From Entamoeba invadens IP1 (Eukaryota > Evosea > Mastigamoebida > Endamoebidae): 64,000 nt of DNA. Positions within the stretch are counted from its first letter, which is position 1, and every line of letters begins with the position of its first letter. Both the position numbers and the translations under genes were made by a program. This document shows, one piece after another, positions 52,657 to 64,000 of this stretch. The stretch covers positions 334,177-398,176 of the forward strand of contig NW_004440113.1 in NCBI RefSeq assembly GCF_000330505.1, in the 5' to 3' direction. The notes under the pieces were generated by a model. That model worked only from the letters and a program-made list of their open reading frames with translations, ran no database searches and was not told the origin of the DNA.

Positions 52657-54218
52657 ATTTCTCAAGGGTTATTTCAGTTTAGTTTCAAGACCTTTTTATT
52701 AAATTATTTCATTAAACGGCTTAAATCAAATAGTCTTCTCCTTTTTTTCTTCTTTGTATTTTTTGTATTCATAATTCAAACATTTTCGTACTGTTTTTTT
52801 ACTAACGTAATATGTTTGACTTGGGCTTCAAGAGAATTCGTTTAATAGAGAAACAATAACATCTATTAAACAACATGAAACGATAAAATCCGAATTATGT
52901 AACTTTTAGATCTGTTGATCTTAAGCTAAAATACACAATGTGTAAAGTACTTCTGTCGTAAACGGTGTTGATATTCAATTGTAGTCTTTCAATAATTAAA
53001 ATAATAAGGGTATTGCGTTATGAATTTACAGTATATCGTATTTGTTAATTTAAGTCTTAAAAGAGTATTAAAAAGTATCATCAATAATTATCAAAGACTT
53101 CTTTGAATTTAATTTGTGAATAAATATCATCATTATCATTAAATAAAAAAATGGTAAAAAAGAAAATTTACAAAATTAAGTCATTAAAAGGTGTTCCGCT
53201 TTGTTGACTGTGCAATTATTACATTGATACAGACGTTCGTTTTGTGTTGTTTGTTTCCAGTATAAAGTGTTGTTCTCTTGTTCATTCATTTTCAATGAAC
53301 AGACTTAAATGTAGCTATAAATATAGTTTATTTTATTATTGATTTTTAGTTATTATTATCATTTCCATATTTTTAGTCAAACCTACAATTAAAAATGGTT
53401 AATTAATTAAAATGGTTTAGTTTTATTAAAACAAAATTATACAAAATACAAAAATGGGTGTTACTATTAGGGTTCACTCACAGAGTAATTTGATTGTGTC
53501 AAAAAGTTGAAACAGTTTGTTTTTTTTTAGACAAATAGTTAATTTATTATGAAATTAAAATAATTGATAATAATTATAATTTTTTTACACTATACAAAAC
53601 CCCACCAAAACATTCAAAAGATTTATTATTAGAAACACCTGAATTTATACGTGATTTTATCATACAACAAAAGTAATGTAATGAGCAAAATTGGAAATAA
53701 TAAGGTCAAAGATTGTCACAAATACAATTATAGTTTAATGTATCATTTCGCATCTATTCAAAACCACAAAGAAAACTGAAATCATAGTAAAAAAACTAGA
53801 ATTTTTGGTACATACCCAATTTCTCACTTGTCATTGAATAATATGCTAGTGCCAAATATTGTATTTATTAACCAACTGATCGCATTATGTTATATCTTTT
53901 ATGTTCATATTGACAACAAAATAAAATATTTTTGTTTGATAATTAAATAAAAAAAATGCATTTTCAAAACATTTTGACGCAGTTAGAGCTAATCCACTTA
54001 ACATTGTAATGTATAAATATCAATGAAAAATAAAGAAATTTATCCAGAAAAAGAATGAACTGATTAAATTTCACATAAATACTAAAAGGGATCGGGACAT
54101 TTCGACCGATCTATAAAAATTTTAAACGAAAATCATTGAATGTTTTTCTTTGTTTTAAAACCAAATATATGAACAAAAACACTAAATGAAAAAATTTGAA
54201 CAATAAAACCATACTATT
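52657..54218. other. 1.56-kb AT-rich intergenic region
   Basis: No gene seen. A perfect 7-bp inverted repeat, GTTCATT/AATGAAC with a 7-base spacer, lies at 53280-53300 in a less AT-rich patch (about 53180-53310). A short transcript there cannot be excluded. Confidence 0.55.
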
Positions 54219-56148
54219 ATGATAATTGGATTGTTTACATTATTCCTTTGTCTATTCTTTGTATCCCCAGTGTCATCACATGACGTTGAATCCTTTTCAT
54301 TTGATGGCTATGATTTCTTCGACGATATAATGAGTCTCAACGATGCAACCACTGATGATGAAGCACTTGACTCTTTCATTGGGCTATTTGAATCTGAAAA
54401 TGAGCCCGACTTCATTCTCAACGACGAAGGTTTATTTAGTTGGGTAGGTGATAGATTTAATGAAGCAAAAGAAGCTGTAGTTAGCACTGCAAAAAAAGCT
54501 GGTGAGGCCATCAAGACCGGCGTAAAAAATGTCGTTGAAGCGGGTACCAAATTTTTAGCCAAGAATGGTGACATGATAGCTGAAGGGTTACAGAAAGTTG
54601 GTAAAGTAGCTGGTGTTGTTTCTAAAGTAGCTGGTGTAGTTAGTAAAGTGTCCACAGTTATAGCTCCATTTACTGGACCAATGGCTCCTGCGTTTGCAGC
54701 CGTTGGTGCCACAGCTGGTACAATTTCTGTTTGTTATTATTATTGTAATATATATGTTATAAGTATAGGTCTCTCTGTTTAATAGGAAACTGTATGGCAT
54801 TTAACAACAGAGTCCATACCAAATATATCAAATAGTTTAATTCATCTTGTATTATTATTGAGTTATTCTGCACACTAATAATTAGGGCGTAGCCAAAACT
54901 GTTGAGTTTGGTGCCGATGTAGCGTCCAGAGCAGTGAAAGTTGGCACCGAGTTCTCAAAAGCTTATCAAACGACTGGTGGCAGTTTTGCTGATAAAATGA
55001 AAGCTGGTGCCAAAGAAGGAGGGAAGAAATTACTGAAAGAAGGGATAACACTTGGGGCAACAATATTAGTGGATAAAGCAACAGACAAACTCACAGGGAA
55101 ATTGAGTGATAAAATTGGTGACAAACTGAAAGACGTGAATTTCATTGGCAAGTTTGGGAAGAGTGAAATAGGCAAGAAAGCGTCTGAGGAGATAGGAAAA
55201 CACATTAAAGGAAAAGCAGAAAAGCTTTTCAAAGACCCTGTCAAAAATGCGTTAAACACTTTGGCACGTCCATTAGTAGATATTGGGCATGGGTATTTGG
55301 ACAAAAAGGCACCCACGTCAGACGCAGTGAAGAATTACAAAACTAACAATGCTCGAGACTTACTTAATAAGAGTAATTTAGGTAAGAAAATTGTTGGAGC
55401 GTATGATAAAACAAGCAATGTGATCAATAGTGTATCTGATGGAATAAAGTCTGTCAAGACTGGCATAGAAAATAGTGCGAAGAAATTTGCTCGAGACCAA
55501 ATTTCCAAGACCGAATTTGGGAAGAATGCGCTAGACAAGTATGACAAAGTGAAAACTGGCATTAAGACCGCCAAGGACTTTGTTAAAGACGTTGGTACAA
55601 AAATAGAAGATACTATTTACAACGCCGGCGATAAGCTCACAAACAAGATGGTAGGAAAGACAATCAAGACAGAGAGACATGCCAAAGAAGAGATGGACAA
55701 AATGGCGAAGACGTATGGCGGGTACAAAGCAACAAAGAAATTTTTAAAAGAAAGAAAAGAGAAGAAAGCCGCAAAGGAGAAAGAAAAAGCAAAGAAGTTA
55801 GCAAAGGAGCGTGGAAAATTACATAAACAACAAAAGAAGGAAAAAGCAGGAAAGATGAAAGGTAAGTCAGCGGCCCAAAGAAAACAATATAAAAAATTGC
55901 ACAGAGAAAAAATGAACAAACGAAATGCTAACATAAGAAGAAATAACATGCCAAAGTATAATAAACTTCAAAATAAAGCTAAAAACACAAGAACAAAAAC
56001 AAATAAGCCAAAGTCACAGAAAATACAAAAAGCTCAACAAAGAAAACAGGTGAAAGCAAATAAACCAAAGGCAAATAAATCCAATCGACCAAACAAGTCC
56101 AGTAAATCGAACAAGTCAAGTGCATCAAAGAATTCAAAAAGAAAATAA
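54219..56148 (+). CDS. Secreted lysine-rich protein with Gly/Ala/Val hydrophobic core, two exons
   Basis: A 590-residue secreted protein, join(54219..54728, 54886..56148), with a 157-nt intron (GTTTGT...TAG, phase 0). Residues 1-20 are a clear signal peptide. Residues ~21-72 are acidic (D-D-I-M, D-D-E-A-L-D). Residues ~75-205 are amphipathic, with a repeated K-V-A-G-V-V-S unit and a glycine-zipper-like hydrophobic stretch (P-F-T-G-P-M-A-P-A-F-A-A-V-G-A-T-A-G) into which the intron falls. Residues ~205-480 repeat K-x-G/A-x-K units. The last ~110 are Lys/Asn/Arg/Gln/Ser-rich, almost without hydrophobic residues. No Cys in the mature chain. Not recognised. An acidic propiece over a membrane-active or chitin/DNA-binding basic chain is one guess, unsupported by homology. 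Confidence 0.75.
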
Positions 56149-56179
56149 AAAACTCAAATTTTAGTTATTTTAAAAGTAA

Positions 56180-56262
56180 TATTATAGTATAATAATATAA
56201 TATAGTATAATAATATAATATAATAATATAATAATATAATATAATAATATAATATTTTAATA
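56180..56262. repeat. ATA/TAATA simple-repeat tract
   Basis: Interleaved ATAATA and TATAATA units downstream of the lysine-rich gene and downstream of the convergent minus-strand gene. Low-complexity intergenic sequence. Confidence 0.8.
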
Positions 56263-56379
56263 ATTTTTTATTCTATTAAAAAAAGAACAAAAAAAGTCAA
56301 AAACATTTAAATAAATTTACAATACATCATTGTAGTGTTAACTATTTAGTATGTGAGAGGTATTTTGTAGTTTTTATAT

Positions 56380-57111
56380 TTATTTTCCATTAGTTTTTTT
56401 AGAAACGGATTTTTCATCACGAAAAAGGACTTGATAAAGAGAGATATCAGCAGGACTAAAAGCGCTTGGAGTTTTAGAGATGTCGTTGATAGAGAGGATG
56501 CTCTTTTTGTGAGATATGAGTGAAGTGACGTTTCTGATGAAATTGATGAGTGGTTCAGTGTTGTCGAGAGTTGAGAGAGTGATACCGTTGTTGTCTGTGA
56601 TAGCGTCCCAGACGTAGAAATGCATGACACTTGTAGATTCCTTAATAGTTGTCAAAGTGATATTAAAAGCGAATCCGTGTTGGACAAGAATGTAAGCGAT
56701 GAAATTAGAGAATGCTGCTTCTCTGTTTCTACAGAGTGTAATTGTACTTTTTGGTGTTTTTGGGATTTCATTTGGGAGTTCTGTGTTGATTGCTTTGAGA
56801 CATTGTTTGTCGACTCGAATCTCTTTCCGTTTGTTGCTTCGTGCTTCACGAATCAGTGCTTTCATCTTGTTTGCAAATGTACAAGCTGCGGCACACATGT
56901 CTTCTTGTGTGTATGTCACATCGTTGATCACTACTTGTTTGCCTATCAGAACTTTCAACGCATAATTCGACTGCTTTGCACGCGAAAACGTGACACGACC
57001 ACCTATGTTCATAAAGCAATGCACCAACATCGCAGCTGACAACGCCTTTTTACACCGCGACTGAAACATATGGGGCTCTTTCTCTTCCATCTTACTTATA
57101 GAATATGCCAT
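56380..57111 (-). CDS. Unrecognised 243-residue protein
   Basis: Intronless protein with normal coding composition but no family I recognise. The N-terminal half is helical and basic: Q-S-R-C-K-K-A-L-S-A-A-M-L-V-H near residue 20, and M-K-A-L-I-R-E-A-R-S-N-K-R-K-E near 90. The centre has T-I-T-L-C-R-N-R-E-A-A-F-S-N-F. The C-terminal part alternates strands and helices, including V-M-H-F-Y-V-W-D and F-I-R-N-V-T-S-L-I. No signal, membrane helix, zinc ligand set or enzyme motif. A nucleic-acid or protein adaptor is possible but not shown. Met8 and Met15 are alternative starts. Confidence 0.65.
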   Translation of the reverse strand: MAYSISKMEEKEPHMFQSRCKKALSAAMLVHCFMNIGGRVTFSRAKQSNYALKVLIGKQVVINDVTYTQEDMCAAACTFANKMKALIREARSNKRKEIRVDKQCLKAINTELPNEIPKTPKSTITLCRNREAAFSNFIAYILVQHGFAFNITLTTIKESTSVMHFYVWDAITDNNGITLSTLDNTEPLINFIRNVTSLISHKKSILSINDISKTPSAFSPADISLYQVLFRDEKSVSKKTNGK

Positions 57112-59377
57112 TATTTTGTGAATTTAAAGTTTATATCCTTCTTTTTACAAAGGAGCGTACACTTTGAAGGCTTTTTGGAGTAAGTCTTTAAGTGTTGCTC
57201 GACCTCAAAACAAATGGCTTCTTTACGAAGAGTAAACTAAAAATGTTCTGACCATCTGGGCATGCGAAGGCACCACGGTTGGAAAGTTTTTGAACATGTT
57301 CCGAGTGGTATTAAATTTAACCAAATAATGCTAATAATTTGGCATTTTCAATTATTTATTATCAAATATTCATTTATTTTATGTTGGTTTTTACTAAAAA
57401 GTTGGGTTTGCCAAGAAGCAATTCGGTCAAGTGTTCAAGTCATTGTTTGTATTTGAGTTATTACCACAAAAAGACAATACCAACAGTATACTAAAAAATA
57501 TAATATTTTAAATATAAAAGTTTGGTTTAAAAGTGATCATCATCAAACTGTCACATCAGAGTCTATAATGCCGAGAACTTGTTATACCGTTATTATTAAT
57601 TATGAATTGCCAAAAATGAATCAAATAGTTACCCGAATTTACATTGCCATGACGAGCAATATCATTTTTGTGCATAAAAAGTCTTAATTTGGGTTTCTAT
57701 TTTATTGCTTTATTTTTCTGTCAATCGAAATTATTAACGCCCAGTTTACGTTTCGAATTTTTATTGCATATTGACGGGATTTTTGCGCTAATACCAAATT
57801 TGAATTGCTTCACAGAAAACTTCAATTTCTATATTTAAATGAGAAACGATTACTTTTTAAGTTGGTGAACATGTCGATTGTGTATAGTAATATTATAATA
57901 ATAATTATTATAATAATGGTTTAAAAAAAAAGACTTTAATTATTTGGTTTCTTTAGAGTAATGTCTTTATTGAGGCGGAGAGTAGAGCAAAGAGGACACA
58001 GAAATGAACATAAGGATTGCCAAGTTGAATCAGACGTCTTTTTATTAATACATTTATAGTTTTTTATAATTTGAATTCGAGTCCGAAAAAATAATCCAAA
58101 TGTTAATAAACGTTTACACTGGTCGGCGTAAGTGGTTGGTGTCATTAGGTGTGTCTTTCTATAAAAGCAAAGCCAAAATGTTATTTAATTGAATTATCGA
58201 TTCATTACTTGTAAAAATTACTCCACTTGCTAATGACTTTTGTCGTGTCTTTTTGAGCTCTTGATTTGAACAACCAAACAAATCAATGATCAACAAAAAT
58301 GAATCGTTCATTTTTAGTGTTTAAATCATACAGATATTTCAAGAAAATAGTTGGTACAAAAATGTTACTTATAAAAGTTAACAACATTATTGATCTAATT
58401 ATATCTTAATAAATTTAAAATAAAAGAATTTTGATTGGTAAATTTTAATATTTTTAAATTATTTGATAATGGAGTTTATCAAATTATTCAAGGTGACCAA
58501 AACACATTATTTAAAAATGATTAGACTTTTCAATCAACGAAAAATAACTTTTGAACATTAGTCGTTGTGGCTTTTGTGGTCATCAAAATTAATTGTGTTT
58601 TATGGTAAAATACACATATAATTAAAAAATAAACAATCGTACTTTTCATAAAAACGCGAAATAATTTGAAATCATACTGATCACAAACTCCTAATTATTG
58701 TGAAGATTATTACACGACGTTAAAATTAAAATATATATATAAGATCGAAAGACACATACAAGTTCATTATTCAGTCGTTTCATTGCTTCAAAGAAAATTT
58801 ACAACACAAAAACATATATTGAAAAGATGCCAGAGTTAAAATAAAGATTGTTAAGTTAAAAACGAAGAAATATTATTAACTGAATTAACCAATAATAAAA
58901 TTGCTTATCGTTGATAATTGTATTTGTTATTTCTGGAACTGTGGTGGTGTGTTTCAATATTTTTATTTGTCATCAATCGCGTATTATCACTATGCGATTA
59001 GCAATTATTATATAAAGCAATTATAAATACATAAATATGATAATTAAGTAAAGCAATTTAAGATCCTTTAAAGTTATTGTGACAAGAAAACGCTTCCAAT
59101 AAACTTGTCATAAATAATAGTATAACTATATTTTATGATATATATTCTATATACATTAGAATTTGTCATCCACATCAATTAAGACTCTATTTAATGACAA
59201 GATAAACGGTTTTACACATCTTATTTTGACTTCCACAATACCTCCCGTTAATTAAATTACATTTTTGCCTGCAAATATCCAGCGAAATAAATAAATTCAA
59301 TATTTGGTGTTATTAGATCTTTAAATATCAAAATGGACATCTTTAAGGCGTTAATTTCGACTGAAAACAACTCAAAA
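57112..59377. other. 2.3-kb AT-rich intergenic region
   Basis: No protein gene supported. The short frames at 57262-57456 and 57936-58145 lack coding character. CAAGGTGACC occurs at about 58488-58497, related to the two copies in the 5.1-8.6 kb desert, and a loosely complementary TTTTGTGGTCA lies about 75 bases downstream. Confidence 0.5.
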
Positions 59378-60048
59378 TTAAAACAAAACACATTTTTTCT
59401 TTTTTGGTGCAATAGTTTTAGTACTTACAGGGGCACTTGGGTTTAACATTTCCTCTGGCACACACAACTTCACCGCACTTTCAATCGTCTCTTTGAGGCC
59501 GACCTTTGTCTTTGCCGAGCATTCGAAAATGCCATTACACTGAATTTGTTTTTCTTTCACAAACTCCTCGACGTCTTTGATCACAACGGGCTGTTGTCCT
59601 TTACTTCGCAACAACTCGACTTGTTCGGTACTCTCTCGCAAATCAATCTTCAAGCCAACAATAGCTATTTTGCTTGAAGGACAATGTTTTTTCACTTCGG
59701 GAAACCACTTTTCAGCAACATTTGTTAACGAGACGGGTTGGACGACACTGAAACACAACAAGAAGATATCAGTAGATGGGTACGACAAGGGTCGTATACT
59801 CTCATATTCTTCTTGTCCTGCTGTTTGTGAGTTGTATATAAATAGATATATAAACAGATGAAAGGTGACAAACCAGTATCCCAAAATTGAACTTTAATCT
59901 CAACAGTTTTGATCATCACAGAAGCACTGTAGTTATCAAAGACAGTGGGAACATAGTCCTCCGGAAACTCATTCTTTGCATAACACACAAGCATACTTGT
60001 CTTGCCTATAGCACCATCACCACACGCTACGAGCTTAAGCTGTGTCAT
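59378..60048 (-). CDS. Rho/Rac-family small GTPase, two exons
   Basis: Rho-type GTPase of 205 residues controlling the actin cytoskeleton, complement join(59378..59820, 59874..60048). The 53-nt intron starts GTTTGT and ends CAG, splitting the Ala codon of W-D-T-A-G-Q-E. P-loop G-D-G-A-I-G-K-T-S, effector loop Y-V-P-T-V-F-D-N-Y, W-D-T-A-G-Q-E-E-Y, and the Rho switch II R-P-L-S-Y-P all fit. The NKxD equivalent reads G-L-K-I-D-L (Rac T-K-L-D). C-S-A-K is present. A polybasic P-K-K-K-K precedes C-V-L-F, a CaaX box whose last Phe favours geranylgeranylation. An insert region (S-K-G-Q-Q-P) is present. Functional by all motifs. Confidence 0.94.
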
Positions 60049-61377
60049 CTGACTTGCTTTTCAAATTCTTTTGGTTATTCAAGTTCTGTTTTTCCTTTTG
60101 TGAAATCTATCTTTAAATCGAGAACCCCGGGTTTTGTAGTCATTAAGTCCTTATTTCGTCGTTTATTTTGGAAAGTTTTTAAGTAACTTAAAGTAATACA
60201 TATTTCTTTTAGTTAAATTATAATTTCTTTTTAGCACTTTTTAATTCATTTCATTTTATTAGAATTATATAAATTGTTACCCAATTATTTTTATATTGAA
60301 AATAAAAAGTTTTTTTAATTTGCTTTCATAAAAATAATAGTTTTAAGATTCCGATGATAAAACATAATTTTGTTTTTTGATTTTGGTTTTGTAAATATAA
60401 TTTTTCTTTTTATTATATTTTTATTATAAAAAATTAACTATTATTTACTAAAATTGTATGTTTTTATTATAATACATTTAATAAGATAAAATAGTTTTAA
60501 GTAACGGATATAATTAATATATCTAGTTAAAAAATTAATTAAAAAATATTATTTTTAAATAATTTTTTATCTAAAAAAAATAATAACTTTATTTATTTTA
60601 ATCACTATTAAATAATTATAACAAAGTGACAGACATAAAAAAAATATTTTTGAGAAATTGTTTTAAAAAATAATTATAGTTAGTTGTATAATTATAAAAC
60701 AATATGAAATAAAATTTGTTTTTAAAAACATTCTTTTTTTACTCTAACAACCTCTGTAAGTTTTTTTTACTATCAAATCAAATAAAATTATTGTAATATT
60801 AATAAATTAACATGAGATATAAAAAAATGTTAAAAATGAAGTACTTCCATAGTTCTACAACATTTTTATTAATAAATTATTAATAAATTAATAGCAATTT
60901 ATAAATATGTATGTAACCTCAATTTTATAAATTAGTATTAATAGTATATTTAAACTATTATGTTTAGGCTAAAATAAGGTTATTTGAATATTATTATTTA
61001 AATAATAGAAATAAAATCAAGTTATAATAAAAATAGTTTAATTATAAATAGTATTAAATATAAATTAAGTGGAATACTTTTATAGTATTTATAATAAGAA
61101 CAAACAATAAAATTCCTGTTTTTATTAAACATAGTACCAATACCATTTAAATATATTTGTCCGAATTGTTTTTTTGTATAAATAATACAGCCTTATTATT
61201 TTAATAACACTCAAAAAGTTTTAAATAAAACGGGAAGATTAAACCACCATAAAAACACACCATGAAAACTTCCCCAATGAAAATAAGAACATTTACTCCA
61301 ACGTTTTTCACTAAGTCGAAAATATTTTTATGGGTATTTAATCTGTCACTGCCATCTTGAAAAACAAATAATTAGCT
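60049..61377. other. 1.3-kb AT-rich intergenic region
   Basis: Promoter of the Rho gene at the left (about 60050-60180, less AT-rich), then about 1 kb of extreme A/T sequence, then the probable promoter of the RGS gene. No gene seen. Confidence 0.6.
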
Positions 61378-63654
61378 ATGATGCGCCGCAATTACTTCTT
61401 CAAACAAGTCTCCCTTGACGAGAAGTCAGTTTCGGACAAACAGATGTGCGAGAACTTCCGCAAAAGCACAAGTCAACTTCTCACTGACATGAAAGGCGTG
61501 ATCCAAATATTTCAAAGCTTGAAAGCAACAGTGGTTTCCATTAATAACCAACTTCGCTCAATTTACACATTCGGGAACTCAATCATCGCAAACGATGTCA
61601 GAAACTTTCTCGATTCGTGTAACCTCGAAGCAAGTGCTTGTCCACTTCTTGAAAAGGAAGTCGACTTCTGTGAAAATTTTTATAAGGAATTTGGGAAGAA
61701 AATTAGTCGTATGACAAACGAGGAGGCACGGCTCTTTGCTGAACAGCGATTCGATTTCTTAGACTCAAGTGTTTTACTTGTTTGTTCTTTCCTTTAATTC
61801 TATTTTTATTACCATAAATATAGATTTTTGTTAAATTAAATATTTACTATAAATTTACTATAAAGTGTATTCTATATTTGGATTAGACTCCATTCTCTAC
61901 TTGTTAGTAATTTATATAATAACTAATAGTATATGAAAACAATGATTGGTCTGAACGGAGAAAACTCGAAGAACTTGAACCGAATCATTTTCAATGCAGT
62001 GCAAGACGGCCTGATGATTCCAAAGACATTAAAAATCTTGTCATCACTTGAGACAACCGTTTCCAGTCGAGTAGGGTCACTTTATCTTTCCAAATTTCTC
62101 CGAGAGAGTTGCGAAGAGAAATTGGTTCAATTCTATCGAGCAGTCCAACTCTATCATTCGATAGAGGCGGATCATATCAGGAGTTGGGTCTGCAAAACCA
62201 TTTTTGAGACTTTCATCTGCGTCAACTCGGAGGAAGAGATCTCACTTCCCTCAGCCATTCGTAATAAAATCAATTTGGAGTATTCGAAAGGGTTTGGTGC
62301 GGATATATTTGATGAAGCGAAACAATATGTACTTGATACTATGATCAAGGAAAATGTTTTTGAAAGATTCCAAAAGTCTCGATACTTTAAAACTTTAGTT
62401 GAACGGTTAACTCCAGTTTTTAAGACTGACAAATCGTCTTCTGATGAGTGTGAAGATGGTGTTTCATTCACAGTAGACACCTATGTGAATGTAGCTCAAT
62501 ATCTGATTCCATATAATTTAGTCGACTATACCGAGAACTTTGTCTCGATTGGGTACACATCGCCTAAGTTAATGGAAATGATAGGAGAGAAGGAGTTTGA
62601 GAAATTTGCGAACAACGAAGTTGATAAAAAGCGGCTGATGACCTTTGTGAAATTAGCGAAAGAGGGCAAACTTGAAAAGTCCCCAATAGTTACAAAAGAG
62701 GCGATTATTAAGATTGTGACGATACAAAACAACTTTGTGCTGTACTTAGAAAAGATCCATCCGGAGGGGACAAGCGAGACATTACAATTTCTTGCGTATG
62801 TGAAAGAAACGCCGGTGGACCAGATGACGACGTCACAGATCTTAGAAAAGAGTGAAAATGCATTCATCGAATTGAATTCAAAACACCACGTGGCGTATCG
62901 TATGTTAAAGAAATGTGACAGTGTCAAAGAGATGGTGCCGCTCATTGTTCAGTGTCGAACAGCACTGATTGCTTTATTAGCTGATTTGCACGTAGAAGAG
63001 TACAATGAATCGACTTTTTGGGTGGAAGGGAAGAAGTGCGACGTGAACCTTCACCGAACAAGTACGCCCGAGTTAATTAATGGAGAAGTGACACCAAAGA
63101 ATAAGACAAGAACAGCAGAAGACTCAGGGAAATGCGTAGAAGAAGACTATGAGGACGATGCCAAGTCGAGAGAAAGTATGAAACTTATGATGTTATGTCG
63201 AAGAGCAACGGAAAACAACTTAAAGAACTCATTACAAAAAGATGCAGAAAATCGAATATTTGGGAGCGATAAACAAGAGAGTTCTGTGAACAATGCGATG
63301 TCTTTAATTAAGACTAATATAGTCCCGAAACTCGGGAAAATGAAACAAAAGTGTTTTGAAATTAATGAAAAAGATGAGGTGGAAAGGCTTAATACTGAGT
63401 TGGATAGTTTTGCATCGTTTTTTGCGTTATTTGGAGAGGATATGTCTGTCACACAACAAAAACAATTTGTACTGAAAATCACGAATAAAGAAGTGAGAAA
63501 GAAAGTGGTTGAAACTCTGAACAAAATAGAAACTATGCAAAGTGTAGCAGATGTCGTTTTGGATAATTTAATCACTTTACTCACTCAAGTAAGACAAACT
63601 AATGCTTCAGTGTTGAAATATCAAAAAATCGTACAACAACTTGCTATTATTTAA
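61378..63654 (+). CDS. RGS-domain protein, two exons
   Basis: Probable regulator of G-protein signalling, 708 residues, join(61378..61779, 61930..63654). The 150-nt intron is GTTTGT...TAG, phase 0. Residues 1-~135 are a helical, BAR- or coil-like region. Residues ~155-270 match an RGS fold: F-L-R-E-S-C-E-E-K-L-V-Q-F-Y-R-A-V near the start, a central F-x-x-F-I, A-K-Q-Y-V-L-D-T-M-I-K-E-N-V-F-E-R-F and S-R-Y-F. The RGS role would be GTPase acceleration on heterotrimeric G-alpha. After an acidic linker (~400-430) a second long helical region runs to the end, so membrane-curving or dimer-forming parts may flank the RGS domain. No RhoGEF domain seen, unlike the described Entamoeba RGS-RhoGEF. Confidence 0.7.
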
Positions 63655-64000
63655 TAATAATGTTTTTTGAAATGTTTTTCTCGTTTTTTATTTTTTTTAC
63701 TTCTAATACTTATAATTTAATTGGGGTTCAATTATAAGTATTTTAATTATAAACACAAGTAAAAAATATATAAAAACATAAATTAGAAGTTATAGTTTTT
63801 GCCTTTTGTACTTGACATAATTTCGTCGTTTTTGAATGGACTTGTTTTACCGGGATATGTCCTTAAAATATAAATGTTTACCCTTTTTTGGCCGTATAAT
63901 TAAATACTTATAATATATTTCTAAAAACAGGGAAAAGTATTATATTAATCCACGAGATAACCCGTTTCCTACTAATTGAAGTTAGTTCCACATTAATTAA
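63655..64000. other. Intergenic, AT-rich, to window end
   Basis: 3' flank of the RGS gene. No gene seen before the window ends. Confidence 0.6.

Noticed and set aside
53280..53300. Perfect 7-bp hairpin as a terminator or RNA element
   Set aside because: Short, isolated and far from any gene; one such palindrome is expected by chance in this much AT-rich DNA.
56180..56262. Repeat tract as a possible origin or CRISPR-like array
   Set aside because: Pure A/T simple sequence with no spacers or unit structure; nuclear microsatellite-type DNA.

Overview
The window is nuclear DNA of a protist of the genus Entamoeba, most likely a reptile or amphibian type close to E. invadens; the species is an inference. 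Evidence: very AT-rich intergenic DNA; compact genes with short introns, 19 of the 20 I could place opening with GTTTGT and most ending in TAG; a Jessie-type chitin-binding domain with eight cysteines, a cyst-wall lectin family I know only from Entamoeba; a BspA-like leucine-rich-repeat protein; and AATTCA-like motifs abutting start codons. I saw no tRNA, rRNA, CRISPR array, virus or complete transposon.

Layout. 1-5.1 kb: the 3' exon of a calmodulin-like gene and a five-exon RapGAP-domain gene. 5.1-8.6 kb: a gene desert. 8.6-15 kb: a divergent actin, a CDK, a BTB/SPRY protein, a tetraspanin-like protein and RNA polymerase subunit RPB8. 15-26.3 kb: a UBR-type N-recognin E3 ligase, a TPR protein, histone H2B, WDR70 and the Golgi tether p115/Uso1. 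26.8-31.7 kb: a charged low-complexity protein, then a cyst-wall pair (Jessie lectin and polysaccharide deacetylase), then a TLD-like protein. 32.5-38.6 kb: a Rab with a 9-nt micro-exon, a five-helix membrane protein, a divergent importin-alpha and a MINPP-type phosphatase. 38.8-46.5 kb: ERB1/BOP1 with frame disruptions, a BspA-like LRR protein, a tandem Ras-like pseudo-GTPase with a separate CaaX exon, and a bacterial-type phosphoesterase. 47.4-56.1 kb: an endosulfine-like small protein, exocyst Sec6, a 98-residue protein of bacterial type and a secreted lysine-rich protein. 56.4-63.7 kb: an unknown protein, a Rho GTPase and an RGS-domain protein.

The genes are individually promoted housekeeping and signalling genes on both strands; there is no operon logic. 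Themes that recur are small-GTPase signalling (Rab, Rho, Ras-like, RapGAP, RGS), membrane tethering (p115, Sec6, Rab), ribosome and RNA machinery (RPB8, ERB1) and the chitin cyst wall. Intron-exon structures were rebuilt by hand from splice consensus, reading frame and family motifs, and are given in each entry.
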